Positions 47,396 to 58,306 of a DNA stretch of 64,000 bases are shown piece after piece (position 1 is the stretch's first letter; the number at the start of each line of letters is the position of its first letter). The notes under the pieces were generated by a model. The model searched no databases. It was not told where the DNA came from and saw nothing but the letters and a program-made list of their open reading frames with translations. Made by a program: the position numbers and the translations under genes. This stretch comes from Calvatia gigantea (Eukaryota; Basidiomycota; Agaricomycetes; Agaricales; Lycoperdaceae): NCBI GenBank assembly GCA_025093985.1, contig JACAAK010000003.1, positions 3,968,001 through 4,032,000 of the forward strand, in the 5' to 3' direction.

Positions 47396-49205
47396 ACCCA
47401 CGAAAGATAATTCATTATAAAGCTTCCAGAACATTGATGAGAATTTCTCAAAAATCCACCATGTTCTCGCCAACAAAGTCTTGCCAGCGGTGAAACGTTA
47501 TGCTGTTGGGACAGAACCAGTCAGAGAGGCGGCAAAGGTGTGCTTTAATTATGTCTGGTTGCCTCCTTGCTTACCTTCGCGGGTGAAGTTCTGGACATCA
47601 TTTTACGAACAAGCAGCACAGATCCGAATACCCACGTCTGACGACCACTCAACAGTCAATGAATTTCCATCCGAACATGAAGTCTCTGAAACTACCTCCG
47701 AAAATACGACACAGGATGTTACCGAGACTGAAACAGGTTCAGAAACCTTCCAGGAACACGGCGCCGACCATTCAGAAAGGCCGAGCGTTTCTACTACCGA
47801 AGCTTCGTTCCATCCAAATCAAGACGCCTTTTCTTCCACTCCTGCAACTACTCGCATCACATGTACTCACGACAATACAATTCAGGGAATAGAGGCTCCA
47901 TCTTGGTCCGCGTCCTTGGAATCGCCGTTCGTGCGGCTCAGCAATGAAGTCAAGAACTTTAGTCTCGCGGAGCAAGAACCTTCTCTGCCCACACCTACTG
48001 CACCAGAAACTACTTTTCGCCCTGATGAACCAACACCCGCACATGAGCCCCTGCCGAACCGACACTCCTCGCGCAAAGGCAAAACCCCACTTCATGAAGA
48101 CCTATTGCGCCACCAGTTTTATTCAGCCGGCGATATGGATTCTTTCACTGCTGCAACCAAGAACATATCACCTCTCAAACCTCGAACAAAACCTAAAACA
48201 CCCATTCCACAGAAGCTCAACCCGTATGTCCCCCCTGGCACTAGCTCCAGCAAGTGGAGTGGTGTCGTTGACCTCCGCGACCCGACGATCGCTACACCTC
48301 ACCGCTCCCACCGCACTCATCCTTCCTCGTCACGCAAAGCGGCCACTACTTCCAAGCCAGATTCAGAAGATGACGATGACTTTGATGCTTTACCACCCGG
48401 CATGTCTCCTCCAGTTATGATGTCCCCTGTCCGGCTTTCCAAAGCAGCAGATCATAGTCTACTCGCCCCAACACCGTCGAAAAATGCATCCGCACGGATC
48501 AAACAAGCTATCCTCCGCAGTGTGCAGAAGGAACACCAGTATGGCACTACCCATAGCATTACGGAATCCAGTCTGAGCACAATGCCCACTCCACCGTCTT
48601 TTTCTCAATATCAAGATCATGGACCTCCTGATATTACGGATAGCATAACCGACCCCAGTTTTGATAGCATGATACGCCGTGTTGGTCTGGATGTTCCCAG
48701 ATCCTCTACTTCCTCACAACCAAACATTGGTGGAATCGTCGATGACAGCACCGCCCCTGCCCACGATGATTTTGACTCTGACGATTCTTTGGACGATTTC
48801 AATGCAGCCGCTCACCCTCCTGCTGCGTTCCTCATGGCTGCGCAGGGCACGAGAGCTTCCGACGATGACTCCTTCGGTTCATCTAATCAATCCTCAGATT
48901 CTCTGAATGACGAAGAAGCACATCTTGAGGGGCCGGCCCCTGTTCATCCCTTCGCTGGTGGAATAGAAGATATAGAATTTGACGACGACTCCGATTCATT
49001 TGATGACTACCGAGCGGATGGCAATGTTCCAACCGAAACTCTTTTTGGAGTGGCACCCGGTCAAAGGATCGCTGCTGAACAACAACCGGGCCAACCGTTG
49101 CGGATGCTCGGCCAGGATATGTTAGATGATATCACTGCAACAGGTGCTTACGTAGGGGGAGTTGAGGAAAGCCCTACTCCTGCGGCTTGGAGCGCAAATC
49201 GATGA
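47223..49205 (+). CDS. ASK1: DASH/Dam1 complex subunit Ask1
   Basis: Subunit of the DASH ring that couples kinetochores to spindle microtubules. Exons 47223-47375, 47430-47537 and 47589-49205 give 625 residues. The conserved Ask1 domain is at residues 20-105: VPGLDTTAPVHDQLEQIEQL, ITIKLQNIDENFSKIHHVL, KVLPAVKRYAVGTEPVREA, AKFWTSFYEQAAQIRIP. The rest is long, Ser/Pro/Asp-rich and disordered, with several SP/TP sites that suit cell-cycle kinases (for example MSPPVMMSPVRLS). Acidic patches follow near the C-terminus (DEEAHLEGPAPV, FDDDSDSFDDY). The frame at 47481 is also open through intron 2, but the spliced form restores AKFWTSFYEQ. The promoter and exon 1 are duplicated 2.3 kb upstream and a Tc1 remnant ends at the promoter. 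The gene itself looks intact. Confidence 0.9.
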
Positions 49206-49302
49206 TGGATTGAGAACGCTAGATGTACACGTCGTTTATGTAAGTCAATTCAAAGTTGTATTCCATTGTAATAGTACGACCTCTCCCGCTTCAGGCCTGT
49301 CT

Positions 49303-51082
49303 TCAGTTCGTCATAGGCGTCGGCATGGAATGCACGAGCAAAGTCTGTGCGGGACTTGATTGTTTCAGTGGCGTAGTATGTGGGGATGGAAATTCTTTCG
49401 GGAGATCATGCTGGTGTTGCATCGAGTCATAGTACGGGTCAATTGACCCAAGGATGCACTTCAAGAGGACCTCTCGGGTAAACTCTGGGGTCTTAGAGTT
49501 GAAAGGGGTAGCATCGACAATATCCTGAAGACGGTGTCAAATCAGCATTGTTAAAGGCCCCAGTTAGGGGTGAACTTACCCGGCATGCATGTTTGCCGCT
49601 AATATCATCGTCCAGCTCCTTTAAGTACTCAGCAGCATCTGGGTCATTGCCGATTTGAACAAATGAGATACCGAAGCGACGGAGAGGAACTTGATTGCGG
49701 TCAAGACGACGAGCGCCTTCGATGATAATCCCAGCTGGGTCATCAGCTGGTCGAGCAATGGGTTAGAATCCTGCTTCTTCTGAAGGCGAAGAGTGAAACT
49801 CACTCGGAACACCGTCGGTGATGACCATCGCGATGATCGGAGGAGAGTTCTTTCCAGTAATCGGATCCTCGATGACTGGGAGGTACCTGGAAAATATCTC
49901 CTGTAGTTTCCGACCAGTCGGGGTTTCACCTAGACGAGAAAAGTAAATCAATATTTCTTTGCTCCTTCGTAGCGCCCCCACCATTCGGAATGACAGAGTC
50001 AAAGAGGTTCTGGACGCGGTGATGATCCTGCACCAACCGATTAATGCTGAAAGACAGGATGGACTGGCGATGATTTTACCCTGATGTTGGTCTCGAAAGT
50101 GGGGTTGTTCAAGAAGCACAAGTCGATGCCATGAGCATTGAAGTCTGATTCAATGAGGGAGACCAGTCCTATCAGTGCCTGCAGAGAGATGAACAAAATT
50201 TTGTGGCATAACGACAAGCCTCAAGGCCTCACCGATCGAGCTTGGGACCAAAGCGTTCCGATCATCTGTAATGCGTTACCTTACAACACCTTGATTAGCT
50301 CAACAAAGATACTTGCCGACATCGAGTCATCAATGACCATGACGATCTTGACAGAGCTTTGATTTTAATCGCTATTAGTAGTTATTACAACTCAATTGGG
50401 CAATAAATCTTACCGTAACCTTTGCAAGAGAGTGGCGTCGATTGACAAGTCATTAGAACGAGAAATACGGGGGATATGGGAGATTGAATGGCTGTCGGAG
50501 ATATGGTAGGTGATGGTTTGTTGCAAGGGCACCAATACTTCGTAAGTATCCACCTGTGGCAGTGAGTCAACACCCCGCTCCCGGTGCTAAAACGAAGGGC
50601 ATACATGGATTTCTCTGCCGAGGTAGGCGAAGGAGGCACCCCTCTCGAGGTGCTGGCCAGCTTGACCGATGTCTGATAGTACATGTTAGCCTGGGCAGAT
50701 TCCACTACCACAACCACAGAATAGTTACTCACGGACGCCGCCCTGGGGTTATACGACAAAATGAGCAACGAGAACTGGCTAGTAAGACGCGTTCCCACCT
50801 CCCAGAATGTCCTGGCGATGAACAGTGGTCGCCTCATGTCCTCACCAGCAACGATGGCGTTGGAGGGTATATTCTTGCCGCGGACGAGAACCTGGTATGT
50901 CGTAAATGGTCACTAGGATCGTCGAATCATGGTTTCGGAGACCATACCCATGCCAATGGTACGCTGCTTCCAAGTTGTGTTATTTTCTGTGTGTTCAATT
51001 GGGAGAGTTCTTCCCATTGCTGGATAGTACGTGGTTTCTTGCTGGCGCCGTGGATAGATTCAACAATGTTGAAGGTAGACAT
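49303..51082 (-). CDS. DM9-repeat and VWA domain fusion protein
   Basis: Twelve exons fit in phase: 50948-51082, 50799-50891, 50733-50742, 50605-50672, 50414-50553, 50317-50356, 50233-50265, 50080-50178, 49982-50027, 49804-49929, 49580-49746 and 49303-49524, giving 392 residues. The N-terminal half has DM9-type motifs: IPSNAIVAGEDMRRPLFIAR, GGVHIGQAGQHLERGASFAY, GREIHVDTYEVLVP. The C-terminal half is a von Willebrand A domain: VKIVMVIDDSMSMIG with the metal site DxSxS, GIDLCFLNN, PNGETPTGRKLQEIFSRYLP, IIAMVITDGVP, FGISFVQIGND, DDDISGKHACRDIVD. Exon 3 is 10 nt and intron 6 (50266-50316) has a GC donor. DM9 domains can bind sugars and VWA domains bind proteins through a metal, so a recognition role is possible. 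No signal peptide is seen. Confidence 0.75.
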
Positions 51083-52878
51083 CGTAATCCAAGCTGGTGT
51101 TGTACCAGGACGGACTGCGGCCCCAAGTTTTATAGCCCGTCGAGTTTATCCCAGGCACCTTCCCAACTCCTGTATTTCCTTCGTTGGTACAATCTAGGCC
51201 AGTTGGCTCAAAGTAAACCCCACAACGTGAAAGCCACGCTGTGGACGGTCCGATGAGGTATATCAGCACCTGACGAACGCGTACCCCAAATCCCAAAGCA
51301 TCCAGTCGCATATTCCCTTGAAGGATAACTGGTTTATAACAACGATCCGATCAGGTACAGTGGAGCATATATTTGCCTCCTTTCCACCTAAAATCTGCAG
51401 TGGGGAAATGAATGCCCCAGAGCCAGCCAAGATGTAATAGCGTTGTCCGGGGTACCCAAGAACCCACAAAGCCTCGCGAGACTTGAATGATCCACACGCG
51501 TTGCGCGAAGCTTAACGCTGAGCCAAGCGACCTTGATCTCGACATCTCCTCATCGATATGCAGTTATCTTTCGCCATCCTGGTAACCTTCTGACGGCAGC
51601 TGCGACGGAAAAACTCGTGCTGCGACGCGTTTCGCAGAAGTCAAATTGACAAGCACTCGCTATCTTGAAATCATCAAGGTCGACTGTTAAACTTCGTTCT
51701 GGTATCACTCAGCAATCATGCTTGGGTATAGGGTTGGGTGGAAAGTCTTCACCTTGTGAGGATTGCAAGTCCTTAAATTATCTAATGGTGAAAACCTGTT
51801 GCGTGACCGTGCGCGTTTATCGGCGAGTCTGGGAGTTTCTCTTCATGTTCATAGTGTAGAGTTGAGCTTTGCAGCCAAGTATGATGTCATCATAATCATC
51901 CCATTTATTGTGACCTATTTTAAGAGATCCACCCTAACCTCCTCACAGTAGGTGCTTTTCATGTATGATGCCGACACATAATCCTACGTCACACATAGAC
52001 TCCAGTAGGCTCCGTTTGGCGGCGTTAGAGTGAATACTGTACGGGAATTAATGATTGCTACATCATATATCCAAGTTATCAAGCGTGTTCTTGATCAACT
52101 TCAATTTCGCTGGTTGTGACATAATTCATAGCCTCTACATAGGAACGAGTCAGGTAGGGATTGAAACTCTGTTTAGTGTACCGAACATCGCACAATTATC
52201 GAGTCCGGTACGCCATCCCGGCGTGAGTACTTGAGTGAATGCCACCATACGAAGCACTCGGCGCTTCCTAATCTATGGTATCTACCCCCTACGGCCACTT
52301 TCTGTCATGCCTCTACAGCACCATGCACACGCTTTATCGAGCTTCTCGACTTCTCCACCCTAAAAATACGTTAGATACCCCACATAGACCGAAAGCCCGG
52401 CCAATAGGGATCAGTCGATTTCATCACTTCCTCAGCAGAGAAGACATGCTTGCGAAGGGCAGCCAACATGTCCAATAAAAGGACACAGTAGAATCACAAT
52501 ATCGATTGAATCATGGAAGAGGGGCTAGAGCATACTTGGAGTTCAGAGACAGCGATTATCGATTAGACTCAACTAGAATCATGACGCTAAAACAACGCGA
52601 AGGGTAAATAGTAAGCCGTGATTAAGGAGACTACAACTAATCTGAGCAACACCACCCAACCTCGGGAAGAAGAAACGAAAGGCATAAGGGCCGAAGCGAA
52701 GAATTTACTTATACTACTACAATTTTAACTACACTATGTATTTCTGCTAACCCGAAACCCCAGAACAAAACATGCATAAACCAGAAAGAAAAAGCGAAGA
52801 ACAGTAACAAGGTTCAGGATCCATACGAACAACATCGAACAAGCTGGCTCCTCTCGAAGGCAAGTATCATGCTCCGCG
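51083..52878. other. Intergenic; possible minus-strand remnant at 51083-51545
   Basis: Minus-strand frames at 51263-51545 contain protein-like stretches (GYPGQRYYILAGSGAFISPL, ICDWMLWDLGYAFV) but they lie in different frames with stops and match nothing I know. The rest, A/T-rich, shows no gene. Confidence 0.35.
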
Positions 52879-55800
52879 CTAGTAAGCCGAGCCGCCTCCA
52901 GAACTAGGCGCGTACCCACCGGTCCTGAAGCACTGCGCCTCTCGTAGAAGTCGGGGTCAACGAGCCAGGTAATGAAACATTCGCACTCGACGCTGGCGAA
53001 ATCCAGGCCGGAACATACGGCGAATGCAACGGCCTCGGCGTCGAATATAAATACGGACTGGCGCTTCCATGCGTCATAGCTGCAACATGATTAGTTGCAG
53101 AAACCGAGTCCGAAATAGAGTGTATGCTGGGAAGAGTGGCGGAATAGTGTAAGCTATGATTAGGGGAGTTGTATGGTGATGATATAAACCCAGGGGTGTG
53201 GTATGCTTGAAGGCTGGCATTTGAGCCGGCTGGGGAGAAGTGTGATAATGGTATGAGCCCTGGTGCAGTGGACACTAGGTATAGGGCTCATGAATCCGAA
53301 TGGAATGGTCGGAGGCGGAGGAGAGGAGAGATTGTATGGAATAACTTGGGGAGAAGCATGCCTATATGGATTGACTGGAGGAGGGGGTGGTCCATATGCG
53401 TTGGCTGGGGGAGGGGAAAGAGAATTAGGGTGCTGGTGATACGTGTTCGGGAAGTCATGGGGATGGTGATTATCCACCGGGGGTGGGGAGGGTGAAAGGA
53501 GGTCATCATCAGAGGAGTAGTCGCTAGACGGCGGCGAGGAAACAAACGATCCTGACTTAGACACGGTTCGGATAACATCAACCCATTCGTCTGACTCGTC
53601 AGAGTTGTAGTTGTGAGCCGTTTTGGGGTTGATGTTCCTCACACCGTCTGATTCGCGAGCGAGAGGTCCATGTCCAAGGCGTGACGGTGGACGGGCTTGG
53701 TTTAGTTGAGCGCCGCGGTGCAACCACCCTGTAGTAAAAGTATGAGTAAACGTATAGGCACTCGCGTAACTGGAGACTTACTTGTGCCATGCTGACCCGC
53801 TTCTGGCCAGTGTTTCTTTCTTCACGTGCTTGGTGGCCTCCCTCACTGACACCCTGTCGACTTCCTCAGGATCAAGTATTACAAGGGTATAATTTGATTC
53901 TAAAGGCCTTTCCGAGTGAGAGGTGCCTTTCCTGCTCGATTTGTGACTAGATTTATCGTCGTCGTCCTTCTCGCGTTTTTCATCACGATGTCTCGTCGAG
54001 TGTCGCTTTCGGTTAGAATGTCCATCGTCCTCACCTCCGTCCTTATGCCTGGAGGACGACGAATGTACCGTGTCCTTTACGTTCAGATTTACTCCTCGAG
54101 GATGACTCGTGATGTTTCCTAACCGGGGAACTCTTTCTACTCCGGCTCTGATCCTGGCGCCTGTGGCTCCTCCTGCTAGACCGAGAAGAACGACTTCCCG
54201 TCGAAGAAATGCTCTCCGCGTACGATTTACGGCGTTTTTCCTTCTTTGGTGTGAGCCTACAATTAACCAAAACACACAAGGAAGCCAAGCGTTCAGTCAA
54301 ATGATCGGGTTCATGAAACGAATCGGAGAAGTCGCACTTTTGATCCGCGTCACTAGCCTGAACAAGGGTATCAACGCTTCGCTTGCCGTTCGGGATCTCC
54401 TGAGGCTGCCAATAATAGAAGGACGGAAACAGATGCGGGTATAAGATCAAAACAGTAACGCTGACGGTTGTAGTGTTAGAACATACCGTTTTCAACAGGT
54501 TCGGTTGTTTCCACGAGGGTTTCAAGAGACGTGTTGTTGGGCGCCGGTTGTGTGACAGGACTTTCACACAAGGAAGAATCCGCGACAGAGTTTCGATCTG
54601 GGTTAGTGACTCGTAATGGAACTAGTGGACAGAGTTAGCCAGCTGTCAAATTGATAAATGCGTTTGGTTTGCTCACGTCGGTTGCTTATAGGGACGTTGC
54701 GGACAGTACCCAAGAATGGCAAAGAAATCACACTGTCATTTGCGGATCTGTGGGGTACAGTGCCGGAGATGAGGTTTCGTGTCACTTGCCCTGGGTAATA
54801 TACACTCACGATGTACGCTTGGTTGTAGGGGTCGCCGGTGACGGGACATCGAGGACTGGTGAAGATCAGATCGCGAAGCTTCATCAGTGAATATCATGAA
54901 ACACACCAGGTTCAGGTGGGGATACAACAATCGATGGCGACGAATGGTGTCTCTTGGACTTGGTTGATTTGTGAGAGCGTGAGTCGTCGTGTCTAGGCGG
55001 AAACGTTAGCAACTAGCAAAGTATACCAATAAGAAACTAACGTGGCGCGTTTATACTCCTTGTCGATCGTCCTAGCAACCCTCCTAAACTCGTCATCCAA
55101 TAAGCTAGTTCTTCGTTCAGAGCCTGTCGTGGTCAATTAGACAAAGGCTCTTGGCTCTTGGTCACGAAAGAGTTGCGTGCCTTTGAGATCCCTGGCCCTC
55201 TATATGCATACATGAGTTCGGTGATGAGGCAAAGAAAAGGGGTGGAGGACTCGTACCGCTGTCTTTCCTCGCCATGTCATGTAATAATCCAATACTTTTC
55301 TTCCAGCGTCGATAACACGGACGGCAAAGACAACGGGGTTCGACAACCTCCTCAGGAGCTCTCTCTTCTGTTCTTCATTCTTGAGCCCAACCTCAAATGG
55401 CTCCTCCCTTTGGTATCAGCACCAAATGATGTCAGAAGTTCCGAAAATTGTCGCAAGCGGACGGCTACACACTGAATAAATTTGCGAAAGAAGGCAATCC
55501 CTTCTTTGCCAGTAATAATCTTCAAATTCTCTGCAATAGCCTTACCTAGCGCAGCCAGGCCTGGGCCTTTGGCCAGCTCCTCCACGAAGTCTGCGTGGCA
55601 CTTTGACCTGCGCACACCATTTCCGGATATGAGCCTGAGGGTGTCGATGGTAGACGTGGCCGAGCTATCTGTCGCCGATGAGGAATTGGTGGACCTAGAC
55701 TTGACAGAGAAAACATCATCGAAGTCATCTCTGGCTTTTGCGTCGCGGTCCTTGTCTTTGTCTTTGTCCTTGTCCCTGTCTGTGTCCCTGTCTTTTTCTT

Positions 55801-55888
55801 TGTCTTTTTCGGTAGAGCTTGATTTGTGTTTCTTCGAGCTCGAGGAATTGTGAGACGGGGTGTAGGATGGTGGGGGTATAACGGGCAT
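52879..55888 (-). CDS. Lys/Ser/Asp-rich protein of unknown function
   Basis: Probably one multi-exon gene; the exon structure is only partly resolved. The start chosen is 55888 (MPVIPPPSYTPSHNSSSSKK). A charged repeat KDKDKDKDRDAKARDDFDDV follows. Next is an apparently folded helical part: VEELAKGPGLAALGKAIAEN, EGIAFFRKF, then ELLRRLSNPVVFAVRVIDAG and KVLDYYMTWRGKTA (55255-55375), and ERRTSLLDDEFRRVARTIDK (about 55040-55120). Later exons are Arg/Ser-rich (DRSRSRKSSPVR type) and hold LESNYTLVILDPEEVDRVSV. The last third is Pro/Ser/Tyr-rich (YHTPGFISSPYNSPNHSLH). Two ends are possible: stop at 52904 in the long frame, or at 52879 after a shift giving a Gly/Ser-rich end (GGYAPSSGGGSAY). Composition suggests a nuclear or cortical scaffold, but no function can be assigned. 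Confidence 0.55.
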
Positions 55889-56098
55889 GGGGGGTAGATA
55901 GAAGGGTCGGAGTAAGGATGGGGGAAAGAGACAGAGAGGGGCAAAGAGGTGCGCCACAAAAGTAAGAAAGGAATTGATTGAGCGCTAAAAGTTGGCACGG
56001 CCACAAGCAACGACCGATGGTCGGTCAACACATCACATTACACTGACTACCACTATCTACCAGGGTATATCCACACAGCAACTATATCATTCATTGTA

Positions 56099-57328
56099 TC
56101 ACACCTGCATTTGAAAAACACCGGTCAGCCATGCGGTCCGTTCCACGGCAGAGACCCACGCACCAAGCTAAGCTCCAATGTCCACACTCGCCGAGCCCAC
56201 AATTTGACCATCCTGGCGGATTGATTTCCGGTGGCCGGCAACTCGATATCAATGCCGTCCCACCAACATTTACGCTGTCCAACAATCAGCACCCAAACTT
56301 AGTCCTCGGCGTCTAACAGCCAAAAAAGACAAAAAGAGACGTACAGCAGGCTTTCGCCAGAATAATAACAATTTTTGTGCCGTAGTCATCTGAGTGTAGT
56401 CAACCTCCACAGGCCGCTCCCCATTGGGGTGGTGGATTATTCCGGTTTTGAGTAGCACTAGCGCTATTGACGAAATGCAACACCGCATAGGCTCCAAGGC
56501 CCGGTATCCCCACTCATCCTCACGATTGAAGCCGCTAAAACCACATGTTAACATTTCTAGAACAATAGCCAAGGAAGTGCCACTGACCTCATGCAAAGCA
56601 TGTCAATCAAATGCTGTTCAGCTACATTGTTCTCTTTGTTCACATTCCTCTGAAGCGCCGTGAATATATTCTTTTTGTCCATCAAATACTCTCCTGACCT
56701 CCTCTTGACCTCCAACATCTCTTCATTCGCAATTCCGTTGGCGTCAGTCGCTGCACCGGCGTCCTTGGGCGGTATCGAGAAATATTCCAACTCCTCTCTC
56801 AACACAATAATAGCCTGCTTTGACAGGAGCGGGTTAGATCCGGGGTGGTAGTCGGTGTTGGTCTCGAATACAAGGTGTTGCTGAGCATTATATAGCCCCG
56901 GACTATTGGCAGTCCCATAGAACGCCTCTGACGCATTCCGGAAGAAAGTCAAAACAAATTGAAAGCAATCAGGATCGAACTAACACAAAACAAGCGCTCA
57001 GCACCAACATCGAACAAGGGGACAGAACTGTACAAGAACAAAAAAAAAAACTCACATCAATCGCATAAACCTCCTCTTCTTCCTCTCCCTCCCCACCTTC
57101 CGAAAGAGCCACACTCTGCCTACTCAACACCAACCCATTCGGAAACAAACACAACAGCACGCTCTCCGGCATATTCATAATAGTCTCTCGGTCCACATCG
57201 AACCTCCTCGCACGCAACTCCAAGGATAATTTCGTGAGCAGCTGTGGTTGAAGCCCTGCATGCGCAGACGTCTGTACTTGGGACACCTGTGTGATAGGCG
57301 AATTGTTCATAGGCGGTGCTGCTGCCAT
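56099..57328 (-). CDS. Whi2-like BTB/POZ protein
   Basis: Member of the fungal Whi2 / KCTD-like group, which works with Psr-type phosphatases in nutrient and stress signalling (known for yeast Whi2; inferred here). The start is at 57328 (MAAAPPMNNSPITQ). The BTB-type part reads RRFDVDRETIMNMPESVLLC LFPNGLVLS, then VYAIDFDPDCFQFVLTFFRN after an intron starting GTGAGT. Next come LLSKQAIIVLREELEYFSIP, KNIFTALQRNVNKENNVAEQ HLIDMLCM, GFNREDEWGYRALEPMRCC, TAQKLLLFWRKPARKCWWDG and VKLWARRVWTLELSLV. The last intron leaves a six-base final exon (56099-56104, GTGTGA), which ends the protein exactly at ELSLV, as I expect for the family. Without that splice it would run on to a TGA near 56130. All splice phases agree. 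Confidence 0.85.
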
Positions 57329-58306
57329 TTTGTTCGATGTGTTGTGGTATGAATGTTATTGAATTAGACACAATGAAAAGTCTGGGGTTGTTGATGGGTC
57401 TGCTGTTTCGTTGTGAGATTAAACGAGGTGGCGTAGGGGTGTGCAAGTGAACGTGAACAAAACGAGTTAAAGACCACGGAGTGCTTGAGTCGTGCCCGTG
57501 CGCCTTTTTCCCAAAGCAAGCGTCTTGAATTCCTGTCACCAAGAACCCTGTCAGCTGAGAGTAAGTGACAAATAACAAGCAACACACCACGAGCTGCACG
57601 AACCCTTAAAACTGCTGCACAACTAGAAGATGAGCACAATTACGACAAGCGCAGGTGTTGTCGAAGTTGGAGGCAAAGGGTCTGCAGTCTCGGCTGTCAC
57701 TAGTTCACTGATGACGAACAAACGCACGCCCAAAGCATGCCTGATGTTTGTATTGGCGCTCAGGCCAAATAAACAACTTAGCACTCAACACACACTCCCA
57801 CATAGTAAATCAAGATCTATGTCATTCTTTCAAAGTGATTCCTGTGTACATCAAGAATAAGGGTCATTATAAACATATCACCAGCAGATCTTGTCAAAGA
57901 ACGTGCATGATAATTCGAAATCCGCTTTTCATCAGTTGCCAAGTCGGAAAGGAATCCAGAAAAAATGAAGAAAAGGAGAGGAAAACGTGTCCAATTGCTA
58001 AACTAAACTATGTATGTGTATTGTATTACCTATCGTGTCTTGCCTTGTCTTGTCTGTCTCGTCAGAGGGGAGAAGAGTGTCTCGGAAAAATGGGGGACGA
58101 TGTAGAACAAGGAGAATGATAGTTTTTTAAAAAAAGGAGTCCAAAAAGTAAAAAGAGTGTTCTGCACCATGCATGGAATAAATGCGGATAGAAAAGTGAC
58201 GTGTGATCAAGGAGAGCAAGGCAGTATGGAGAGAGGTATGAGAAAACGAGAAAGAGTGACAAAACCCACCACCGCCCACAAGTCGAAACAATATATGCAC
58301 AATGAA
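57329..58306. other. Intergenic; promoter of Whi2-like gene and 3' flank of chitin synthase
   Basis: C/T-rich on the minus strand next to 57329; no supported frame in the remainder. Confidence 0.5.

Noticed and set aside
47481..49205. ASK1 taken as a single 574-residue exon from 47481
   Set aside because: That frame translates intron 2 (KVCFNYVWLPPCLPSRV); splicing restores the conserved AKFWTSFYEQ and includes exon 1.
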